Shown: positions 8,286 through 15,111 of the stretch, piece by piece
Layout: every line of letters begins with the position of its first letter
How positions within the stretch are numbered: position 1 is the stretch's first letter
DNA from: an uncultured Prevotellaceae bacterium
Lineage (GTDB): Bacteria; Bacteroidota; Bacteroidia; Bacteroidales; Bacteroidaceae
Length of the DNA: 64,000 bases
Direction: 5' to 3'
Assembly: GCA_902800185.1 (NCBI GenBank)
Contig: CADCDK010000007.1
Location: forward strand, 1-64,000
Position numbers and translations under genes: made by a program
Notes under the pieces: generated by a model
Database searches by the model: none
Told to the model about the DNA's origin: nothing
What the model saw: only the letters and a program-made list of their open reading frames with translations

Positions 8286-8924
8286 TTAGTGTTTGATGAA
8301 TTGTGAAATATGTAATTTGTTATATTCTATATAGTCCTGGATTAACTGGATTCTGGCAGATGTCCAATGTGAGTTGAAGTTCTGCTTTGTCAATCCTAAG
8401 TCTGCCGCCATATCCTTCTGTGTCTTAGGGTACAGCAATGAGTGATATGCAACTTTTGACTGTTTGACAGTCCATGAAGATACAACATCATCTGCGAAGC
8501 GTGTAACGAGTTCCATTGAATTGTTGAATTCTAGCCACGGTGTGGTTATTGTCAGTTTTTTCTTGCCCATAGCGTCAAAAGCTCTACCTGACAATCTGAA
8601 TGCCTCGCCATCACTGGTAACTATATTGTCGCTTTCGAAGGAAACATCACCGATTCCAACAGAAATTCTGGCATCCCATATCTCCTTCTTTTCGGGTGTA
8701 GAAGCACGAAGTTTTGCCCTAATTGCAATAGCTATAGTCAGCGAGAGTTCAGGATTGTCCACAACGACCTGAAAACTATCGCCTCTGTACATCTCTATTT
8801 TTATTGGAGTCAGTGGCGAAAAGTCAGTGACACACGCATTTAATGCATCTACAACAGTCTGTCGCCATTCGACTGCAATATTGGTGGAGTTGACCAAATC
8901 TCCTGTAATAACACCTTTAATCAT
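8286..8924 (-). CDS. SatD-like protein: nucleotide-cyclase-like fold plus HTH
   Basis: 212 residues. The N-terminal domain shows motifs arranged as in class III nucleotide cyclases: MIKGVITGDLVNST, then EMYRGDSFQVVV, then ARISVGIGDVSF and EAFRLSGRAFDAM. The C-terminal 60 residues form a helix-turn-helix (TQKDMAADLGLTKQNFNSHW). This matches the SatD family; whether the cyclase-like fold is catalytic is unknown. It heads the operon with the DUF3307 protein and a second membrane protein. Its promoter is preceded by an array of TTGATT/AATCAA half-sites that its own HTH might bind; that is inference. Confidence 0.7.
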   Translation of the reverse strand: MIKGVITGDLVNSTNIAVEWRQTVVDALNACVTDFSPLTPIKIEMYRGDSFQVVVDNPELSLTIAIAIRAKLRASTPEKKEIWDARISVGIGDVSFESDNIVTSDGEAFRLSGRAFDAMGKKKLTITTPWLEFNNSMELVTRFADDVVSSWTVKQSKVAYHSLLYPKTQKDMAADLGLTKQNFNSHWTSARIQLIQDYIEYNKLHISQFIKH

Positions 8925-8946
8925 AGATATAAACTATTTGTTGATG

Positions 8947-8977
8947 CAAAGGTAATACATTTTCTTGGTTAAGTCAA
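8947..8977 (-). promoter_or_regulatory. Promoter of the SatD-like operon
   Basis: Minus-strand TACCTTTG at 8947-8954 matches TAnnTTTG, and TTGACTT at about 8971-8977 lies at the -33 distance. The start codon at 8924 is 23 bp downstream of the -7 box. Confidence 0.7.
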
Positions 8978-8987
8978 GCGATTATGG

Positions 8988-9124
8988 TTGATTTTGCAAA
9001 ATCAAGCTAATTTATTTGATTTTTTAACATATTATGATAGATCTATCTTGCACAACACAAGATTTATCATACAAAATCAAAGGATTTTACTTGATTTCAA
9101 AGAATCAATGGAATTAAGTTGATT
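8988..9124. promoter_or_regulatory. Array of TTGATT/AATCAA half-sites upstream of the SatD-like operon
   Basis: Seven TTGATT or AATCAA copies start at 8988, 9000, 9016, 9075, 9091, 9103 and 9119. The first pair forms a perfect 18-bp palindrome, TTGATTTTGCAAAATCAA (8988-9005), just upstream of the -33 box. Such clustered dyads suggest an operator array for a dedicated regulator. Confidence 0.55.
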
Positions 9125-9142
9125 TGTACCGATAGTAAAATT

Positions 9143-9170
9143 TAAGGGAGAACATTTGAGTCCCCCCTTA
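9143..9170 (-). terminator. Hairpin downstream of the integrase gene
   Basis: TAAGGG (9143-9148) pairs with CCCTTA (9165-9170), with further G/C pairing inside. On the minus strand it is followed by AAATTTTAC, only a weak T tract. It sits 35 bp beyond the integrase stop codon. Confidence 0.4.
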
Positions 9171-9204
9171 CAATGTGGCTTTCCTTAGCAATCTTCATAA
9201 CCTC

Positions 9205-10401
9205 CTAAGCACTCTCAGCAGGGTTAACCTGTACTGATATTGGCGCATCTGGTTCTGGTGCAGGACTCGTTGTTGGCTTCAGCGTGATACGATTAACAGA
9301 AGCCTTCTTGGTCTCATCACTCATGTCAGCATAGATCTGAGTGGTCTCGACATTCTTGTGTCCGAGCATTCGTTGGATGGCATAGATGCTTGTTCCGGCA
9401 TCAGCTTGAAGAGAACCGAAGGTATGGCGAGAACAGTGGTAGCTGATGTGCTTGGTGATGCCGCTCGCGTCAAGCCAGTCCTTCAATGGCTTCTGTGTCA
9501 TACAGTTTCGCAGCCCCACAAATACCTTGTCTGTAGGTTTACGGTCGGCATCCTCATCGTGGAACCCAATGAGTTCAAGTGCTTCCTCGCTGATAGGATT
9601 CTTGATGAGCTGCTTGGTCTTCTGCATACGTACAGTGATAAACATGCCTCCATCACCATATGGCTGAATCTTGTTCCAAGTAAGTGCCATGATGTCGCTC
9701 TTTCTGAGTCCTGTGAGGCATGAAAACAAGAATGCTTCCTTCAACACCTGATGCTTGCATGGAGTCTCTGCAAGAGTGATAAGTTCCTGCTGGGAAAGAT
9801 GCTCTTTTTCGGTTGGGATGGTGTCAATCCTGTCAAGGTAGCCATTAGGATTGTCCTTAATCTTATGGTCACGATAGGCGGTATGGAGAACTGCACGGAA
9901 GGTTGACCAATAGCCGGAAGCGGTGTTTGTGTGCAACTTGACTGTTGGATGCTTCAACTGAGTCGTTGTAAGCAGAAACTCCATGAACTTGACACATAGG
10001 TCAACGTTGATTTCTTCAAAAGTGCACTTTCCTTCTACGAACTTCTCAAAGTACTTGTACACATTCTGCCACTTGGTGTTCTTCTTGTCTGCTTTCTTTT
10101 TGAAGTAGTCAAGGAAACTGCCACGGAGTTTGTTGCGGTCAAAGAAGTCGTATCGTTCGTTTACAATGCTCTCGAATCGGTTGCAACGAACGGCTTCTGC
10201 TTTCTCAGTCATGGTCTCATTGTAAAGTTTCTCACGCTGATTCTTTGGCTTGGCATAGATGTAGATGCCGAGCGACTCATGACGGATTGTCTTCATGCTC
10301 TCCTCATCACGATAACCAGGATAGTAGTCGAGATAAAACGAAAGCTGTGTACCGTTCTTGATAGGTCGGGTACGGAGGGTTACTGTCTTGCAAATATTCA
10401 T
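9205..10401 (-). CDS. int: Tyrosine site-specific integrase
   Basis: 398 residues. An N-terminal arm-binding region of the Bacteroidetes type (SFYLDYYPGYRDEESMKT) is followed by a SAM-like core-binding domain (residues 95-200) and the catalytic domain. Active-site residues: Arg in TGLRKSD, His-x-x-Arg in YHCSRHTF, His in MLGHKNVETT, and the nucleophile Tyr in TTQIYADMS. It catalyses integration and excision of the element. Its upstream region shares a 73-bp operator-like repeat with the excisionase-like gene. The C-terminal tail is Pro-rich and variable. Confidence 0.92.
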   Translation of the reverse strand: MNICKTVTLRTRPIKNGTQLSFYLDYYPGYRDEESMKTIRHESLGIYIYAKPKNQREKLYNETMTEKAEAVRCNRFESIVNERYDFFDRNKLRGSFLDYFKKKADKKNTKWQNVYKYFEKFVEGKCTFEEINVDLCVKFMEFLLTTTQLKHPTVKLHTNTASGYWSTFRAVLHTAYRDHKIKDNPNGYLDRIDTIPTEKEHLSQQELITLAETPCKHQVLKEAFLFSCLTGLRKSDIMALTWNKIQPYGDGGMFITVRMQKTKQLIKNPISEEALELIGFHDEDADRKPTDKVFVGLRNCMTQKPLKDWLDASGITKHISYHCSRHTFGSLQADAGTSIYAIQRMLGHKNVETTQIYADMSDETKKASVNRITLKPTTSPAPEPDAPISVQVNPAESA

Positions 10402-10452
10402 AATACAATACGGTTAAAGTTGAACTTACGAGGCTAAGCTTCTCTTAGCGTC

Positions 10453-10525
10453 GGCAAATTTCGGAAATGATGTAATGCTGACAACTGTCATTTTCTGTCA
10501 GTACAGAATCAGTTTAGAATCAGCA
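10453..10525 (-). promoter_or_regulatory. Upstream regulatory repeat, copy 2
   Basis: Second copy of the element at 6281-6353, here 52 bp upstream of the integrase start. The dyad TGACA-AC-TGTCA and the AATCAG direct repeats are conserved, while the spacer between them diverges. That pattern suits a protein-binding site kept by selection. Confidence 0.55.
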
Positions 10526-10549
10526 TATCTTTCTGAAATTTGTTAGACC

Positions 10550-11485
10550 TCAGACCTGTAATCCCTTCATTTTTCGTTCATTCATCACTCTTTCAATGTC
10601 GGTTCTGAGAAGTAAGTTTCTCACTCCGACCTTGACTTTTTCTACCTTATTATTACGGACAATATGACTGATGTTCGCTGCGGTAAGTCCATACATTTGC
10701 TTTACATCCTCAACCGTCATATAGCGTTCGTCGTTCGCCAGATCCATGCGGCGAAGTTCATCAAGATGTTGCTTCGAGTAATATGTTACACCATACTCTC
10801 GCTTGCTTGGGATGTGGTGGCGGTTCACATATGCTCTCACTGCTTGCGGATGCATTGAGTATGTTGAAGCCACTTCATCCGTAGTCAGCCATTCGGTGAT
10901 ATTGCTTACGTCAACACCGCTGAAATGCATGTCAATATGTTGTTTACTGTAATATGTCTTGCCTGCAACCTTGCACATAGGTATCTTATGAGCTTTGGCG
11001 CGACTATATAACCAGGATTGCTTCACCTTATAGATGCGCATGACATCTTCTCCAGAATAGTAGTCAAGAACTTCCTCGGCATCCTGATAGATGGATGCTG
11101 GCTTCTTTACATCTGGTTTCTTTCCCTTTGGTTTTACCATAGGGAGAACTCGCTCGTATGGACTTGCATCAAGCATATCCTCAATATCAGACTTCTTTAT
11201 AAGAGACATGCGTCGGCTTAGACGTGATGCTTTCAGTCTTCCTTGACCGACTAACTTGTAAATGTATTGGCGAGTGCAACCCATGAGGATGGCTGCATTT
11301 GCAAAAGTCAGGTACTCCTGGCACTGAACCATAGCCATCGGTTCTATTGCCTTGAACATCTCACGCTTCTGCTTCTTCTTATTTTGCTTTGCAGTATCAG
11401 CACACTGTTCACAGCAATACTTCTGACTGCCTGATTGTGGAGAAAACTCCCTGCCGCAATGGGCGCATTTCCTTGTGATATTCAT
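10550..11485 (-). CDS. Zinc-ribbon protein with four tandem HTH repeats
   Basis: 311 residues. The N-terminal zinc ribbon has CAHCGREF and CCEQCADTAK cysteine pairs. Four excisionase-type HTH units follow at about residues 58-110, 143-190, 198-247 and 256-302; each begins with a YLT/YYS/WLT/YMT-like strand and ends with a wing such as GKTYYSKQHID. Single units of this type bind DNA in excisionases; four in tandem suggest recognition of a long repeated site. A promoter (11709-11740) and a periodic GTAAAC array (11545-11649) lie upstream, and the array could be its target. Its role in the element is unknown, possibly regulation or excision. Confidence 0.7.
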   Translation of the reverse strand: MNITRKCAHCGREFSPQSGSQKYCCEQCADTAKQNKKKQKREMFKAIEPMAMVQCQEYLTFANAAILMGCTRQYIYKLVGQGRLKASRLSRRMSLIKKSDIEDMLDASPYERVLPMVKPKGKKPDVKKPASIYQDAEEVLDYYSGEDVMRIYKVKQSWLYSRAKAHKIPMCKVAGKTYYSKQHIDMHFSGVDVSNITEWLTTDEVASTYSMHPQAVRAYVNRHHIPSKREYGVTYYSKQHLDELRRMDLANDERYMTVEDVKQMYGLTAANISHIVRNNKVEKVKVGVRNLLLRTDIERVMNERKMKGLQV

Positions 11486-11544
11486 TGTTTGCGAAGATTA
11501 GAGATTTGTACATCTTTTCATATCTCCACCGCAAGTCACTCCAA

Positions 11545-11649
11545 GTAAACCGTTGTCAACACGTGTAAACTCCTCGCACGATGTTGCAAACCGCATCAAC
11601 TTGCCCCTAGTTTGTCAACCATTGTAAACGCTCGTCATCCCGGGTAAAC
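11545..11649. repeat. Periodic GTAAAC iteron-like array
   Basis: G(T/C)AAAC occurs at 11545, 11565, 11586, 11624 and 11644, giving spacings of 20, 21, 38 and 20 bp. Two longer matches, TTGTCAAC-N3-TGTAAAC, lie at 11553-11570 and 11612-11629. The period of about two helical turns suggests side-by-side protein binding on one DNA face. It lies in the leader of the four-HTH gene. Confidence 0.5.
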
Positions 11650-11708
11650 TGGCTTCACAAAGTGACAAAAATAAAGCTCCGAAGATTCTCCGCGGTAGAA
11701 ATACGATG

Positions 11709-11740
11709 CAAAATTAGGCGGAAAATTCGGAACTAACAAA
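11709..11740 (-). promoter_or_regulatory. Promoter of the four-HTH gene
   Basis: Minus-strand TAATTTTG (11709-11716) fits TAnnTTTG, with TTTG about 20 nt upstream. Transcription would start near 11702, leaving a leader of roughly 215 nt that contains the GTAAAC array. Confidence 0.5.
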
Positions 11741-11832
11741 TATGAACCTCGAAGTGTTAAAATTTAGGAGAAGCTGATATTCAGCACTTTAGTTAGAGTT
11801 GTTTTGTGTTATTCATGGTTATTTAGGTATTG

Positions 11833-13089
11833 CTACATACTGGTTGTCAGTTTCGAAGAGAGAGTAATGGATTTTAGTTTAGAACAATTCAGGAAGGCGT
11901 TTGCACCGATGCTTGTGACGTTGTTGCCCATTGTCACCACCAATTCCTCTACACCTTGATTGGTTTCCTCATTCCAATAGGTTCCACAACCATTGAAAGC
12001 CGACTCGCCAATAGTGGTTACACCATTGCCAATAATGATGCTTGCCAGTTTGGAGTTACTATAGAACAACGCAGGATTAATGGTGGTCACCTTCGGACCA
12101 AACTCCACATTGGTGGCCTCATAAAGGAGTGGATTATTCTCTCCTCCATCCAGGGTTAGGTCACGGCCAATGTAAATGGTGGTGGCACCATTCCAGAAAG
12201 AACGTTCATACCAAGCTCCTGATATGGTCAATGGAGTCTCGCTATCCTCAATGGTGATGCTGGTCATGCTGTTACATCCTTGGAATGCAGCAATTCCAAT
12301 GCTCGTCACTGAGGCAGGAATACTGATGCTGGTTAAACCAGAGTTACCAAATGCCTCATTGCCAATGGTTGTCAGTTTCGAAGGCAACGTGACGGATTTT
12401 ATATGAGTACAATCTTTAAAAGCATTTGTGCCGATGCTCGTCACGTTGCTGCCCATCGTCACCACAGTTTCAGTAACCTCATCTGATTGGCCACATGCAA
12501 GAAAAGCCGACTCACCGATAGTGGTTACACCACTGCCGATGGTGATGCTGGCCAGTTTGTAGTTAGTATAGAACAACGAAGGATTAATGGTTGTTACCTT
12601 CGGACCAAACTCCACGCTGGTGGCATTGTAAGTGAGTGGATAATTCTCTCCTCCTGTCAGGGTCAGGTTGCGGCCAATGTAAAAGGTGGTGGCGCTATTT
12701 TCGATGAAAGGACGTTCATACCAAGCTCCTGGCATGGTCAAGGGCGTCTCGCTATCCTCAATGGTGATGCTGGCCAAACTGCCGCAGCCTTGGAATGCAG
12801 CAATTCCAATGGTCATCACAGAGGCTGGAACCGTGACGCTGGTGATTCCAGTTCCATTGAAACCTTCGTCTCCAACTGCAGTCACAGCGTAAGTCACAGC
12901 CTCGTAGGTCACACTCGATGGAATGACCAGTGCGCCGGTGAGAGATGCCTCCGCAGCTTTGGCTATGGAGACTTCATGGTTCTCTTCGTCTGTCACCGTA
13001 TAGGTGAAATTACCTTCGGTGAATGTTGTTTGTGCCCATCCGGCTATCGCCGTGAGGACAAACAGGGTTGAAAATAGTAGTCTTTTCAT
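11833..13089 (-). pseudogene. BspA-like leucine-rich repeat surface protein, 3' truncated
   Basis: 418 residues with a signal peptide (LFSTLFVLTAIAGWAQ) and BspA-type LRR units (SVTVPASVMTIGIAAFQGC, SITIGSGVTTIGESAFLAC and so on). Two large internal repeats of about 160 residues are clear: SITIEDSETPLT-GAWYER recurs near residues 110 and 275. The protein stops at SSKLTTSM, whereas the equivalent internal unit continues SKLTTIGNEAFGNSGL. Nucleotide similarity between the two ends at about 11841, so the gene was probably cut by the mobilizable element. Intact members are secreted or surface adhesin-like proteins, usually with a C-terminal sorting signal that is missing here. Confidence 0.8.
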
Positions 13090-13123
13090 AAGCTTTGTTG
13101 AATAAATTTGATAAAAATTTCAG

Positions 13124-13131
13124 CAAAGATA
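13124..13131 (-). promoter_or_regulatory. -7 box of the BspA-like gene
   Basis: Minus-strand TATCTTTG 35 bp upstream of the start codon. The -33 box is weak. Confidence 0.5.
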
Positions 13132-13166
13132 TGAATTAGGTTCGTAGGTGTACTTACATAAAAGGA

Positions 13167-13203
13167 AAATCGACTGACAAAAACTGCTTTTGTCAGTCGA
13201 TTT
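13167..13203 (-). terminator. Terminator of the kelch/AraC regulator gene
   Basis: A perfect 16-bp stem (AAATCGACTGACAAAA at 13167-13182 with its complement at 13188-13203) and a 5-nt loop, starting 13 bp beyond the stop codon. On the minus strand the A/T-rich arm supplies the U-rich end. Confidence 0.75.
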
Positions 13204-13215
13204 CATTAAAAAGCC

Positions 13216-14985
13216 TTAATTTTGCTCTGCTATCCACTCTTTGGGTGTCATGCCAGTAAAAGACTTAAAGGTGCGGAAGAAAGAAGTCTCGTTGGCGAAA
13301 CCAGACTGCACAACGACGGCTGTGATTTTGATGTCTGGCTGGTCGCGGAGCATCTGTTTGGCGTGTTCGATGCGGTAGTCGTTGACGAACTGCGAGAACG
13401 AGCAGTCATGACAGGTCTTGATGGCATTGGAAACGTAGCGTTGGTTAATGCCAAGTTCGGCTGCCACATTGGCGACTTTCAGCTCGCTGTTGAGATACAG
13501 CCGCTTTTGCTCAATGATGTTGCGGATGCGCTCCATGAGTTCCTCACTGGGAGTGCGGGAAGGCAAAGCCTCGTCCACTTCGCTTGGCTCTTGCTGCTCC
13601 GTTTCTTCTTCGGCAGAAGAGGCTTCCATCGGTGCTTCCTCCACCAAGCTTTGGCCGTTCTTTCTTTGTGCCATGCGGTGCCGCCAAAACAGAATGCCCA
13701 CCAAGACGGCAATGAGCAGCATCGCAAGGATGCCCCAGAGTAGCCAGCTGTCAGACGCGCTTTGCGGGGCTTGGGGTGCCAGGTGAAAGCGGATGACGGT
13801 TCTATAGGGGTTGTAGTTGTTGTCGCGTACTCCTCCCGCCATGATAAGGTCGCCCTCGGGGGTGAGCACGGGCGTATAGTTGGCGGCGCTGTCCTGCGGT
13901 TCGGTGTAGTAGAGGGTCAGCGGGGCTGGATCCTTGTCGTACTCGACGGCGAGCACATAGAAACGGTAGTCGTCATCATGTCCCAGGACATAGCCGCGCC
14001 GTACTTGACGGTCGGCAATGACGGTGGTAATCCAGTGGATGTCCATGGGGTGCGGGGCTCCTTCTGGGGCGTATTGCATGGGAACGGAATACTTGGTTTG
14101 CAACAGCTGGATGTCGGTGCCAACGATGCGGGCTATGGCCATTTGTCCACTCTTCTTGTTGAACACCGTGAGCAGATAGCTGTAGTTGCCGGTTCGCTCA
14201 TCGCCGATGAAGCTGCTTTCGGCAGAATGAGGGAGCAGGATATCGAGTGGATACCATTCCTCGAACAGGGGTGCTTGGAAGGGCTTCCCTTTCAGCTGGT
14301 CAATGATAATCGTGTCAGTCCGGCTTTTCTGATACTTGTCCAAACTGCTGAAGATGATGGCATCGTCTTCGGCAATGGGGAAGATGAAGGGTAATACCCG
14401 TTCCTGGGCGACTTCTTGGACAAGCTGGTTCTGACGGGAACCGTCGAAGCACTCCGTGCAGTCCTCCGAATAGGAGTTGCCGCTGATGATGACCTTGCCG
14501 TTGGGGAGCTCGGCCGAGGAAACGAAGAAACGCTTCTGTTCCAGACAGCCGTAACCCTCGCAGGTGCGGGTCTTGGAGTCAAACAGTTCGACGGTGAAAG
14601 TTTGTCCAATACCCAAGGGCTTTTCGTTTCCGCCTGCAATGAGCACTTTGCCAGAACGCATAGGCTGACAAGCGCCAAACCCGTGAGTATATACCATATT
14701 GATTGTATGCCACTCGCCATCCTCATAATACTCCATCGTGGGGGTGGGAATGAAGCCCTTGGTATGTCCACCCATGACATACACCGTGTTTCCCATGACA
14801 AAGGTGTGATGGCCTGAACGGGGAATGTTGAGTGAGGGCAGTTGCTCCGCTTCCATCTGAACGATGGGGACAGACGTATTTGCTCTCCCCATTCCTTTGC
14901 CTTCCTCGTTGGTCTGTGAGGGGTCGGCGGTGATGGGAAGTGACAATAGAATGCAATATAGGAACAATAAAAGATCCTTTTTCAT
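13216..14985 (-). CDS. Membrane-spanning one-component regulator: kelch sensor, TM, AraC HTH
   Basis: 589 residues. A signal peptide (residues 1-20) is followed by a periplasmic beta-propeller with kelch-like blades (GHHTFVMGNTVYVMGGHTKG, GKVLIAGGNEKP, GKVIISGNSYS, GDLIMAGGVRDN). A single membrane helix lies near residues 408-430 (SWLLWGILAMLLIAVLVGIL). After an acidic linker, an AraC-type double HTH ends the protein (ELKVANVAAELGINQRYVSN, and GFANETSFFRTFKSFTGMTP). It lacks the histidine kinase and receiver domains of Bacteroidetes hybrid two-component systems, so signal and DNA binding would be coupled directly across the membrane. The next operon, on the same strand, is a plausible target. 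Confidence 0.82.
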   Translation of the reverse strand: MKKDLLLFLYCILLSLPITADPSQTNEEGKGMGRANTSVPIVQMEAEQLPSLNIPRSGHHTFVMGNTVYVMGGHTKGFIPTPTMEYYEDGEWHTINMVYTHGFGACQPMRSGKVLIAGGNEKPLGIGQTFTVELFDSKTRTCEGYGCLEQKRFFVSSAELPNGKVIISGNSYSEDCTECFDGSRQNQLVQEVAQERVLPFIFPIAEDDAIIFSSLDKYQKSRTDTIIIDQLKGKPFQAPLFEEWYPLDILLPHSAESSFIGDERTGNYSYLLTVFNKKSGQMAIARIVGTDIQLLQTKYSVPMQYAPEGAPHPMDIHWITTVIADRQVRRGYVLGHDDDYRFYVLAVEYDKDPAPLTLYYTEPQDSAANYTPVLTPEGDLIMAGGVRDNNYNPYRTVIRFHLAPQAPQSASDSWLLWGILAMLLIAVLVGILFWRHRMAQRKNGQSLVEEAPMEASSAEEETEQQEPSEVDEALPSRTPSEELMERIRNIIEQKRLYLNSELKVANVAAELGINQRYVSNAIKTCHDCSFSQFVNDYRIEHAKQMLRDQPDIKITAVVVQSGFANETSFFRTFKSFTGMTPKEWIAEQN

Positions 14986-15005
14986 CTTGTGTTGTTTTTA
15001 TGTTG

Positions 15006-15013
15006 CAAAAATA
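15006..15013 (-). promoter_or_regulatory. -7 box of the kelch/AraC regulator gene
   Basis: Minus-strand TATTTTTG 20 bp upstream of the start codon at 14985; no clear -33 box. Confidence 0.4.
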
Positions 15014-15043
15014 GCAAAAAAGTCTGTCTGATGGACTAACAAT

Positions 15044-15090
15044 TTTGCCAACTGACTAACAAAAACAATATCTGTTAGTCAATTGGCAAA
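15044..15090 (-). terminator. Terminator of the operon ending at 15112
   Basis: An 18-bp stem with one mismatch (TTTGCCAACTGACTAACA at 15044-15061 against 15073-15090) and an 11-nt A-rich loop, 22 bp after the stop codon of the upstream gene on the minus strand. Confidence 0.7.
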
Positions 15091-15111
15091 TAAAAGCGGG
15101 GTTTGCGGAAA

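Larger units (their letters stand above)
1..11840. mobile_element. Integrative mobilizable element (left end not located)
   Basis: A block of transfer and integration genes, nearly all on the minus strand: MobV-type relaxase, VirE-type ATPase, excisionase-like HTH protein, tyrosine integrase and a multi-HTH zinc-ribbon protein, with a three-gene cargo. There are no type IV secretion genes, so it would rely on a helper element; that is inference from family knowledge. The right boundary is placed at about 11840, where homology to a BspA-like gene stops abruptly. The left boundary is not visible: leftward lie an IS4-family copy, an IS21-like end and a truncated gene. No att direct repeat could be confirmed because only one end is seen. 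Confidence 0.6.

Noticed and set aside
13762..14394. 210-codon plus-strand frame antisense to the kelch/AraC gene
   Set aside because: Gly/Val-rich shadow of the propeller domain; no start signal or family resemblance.
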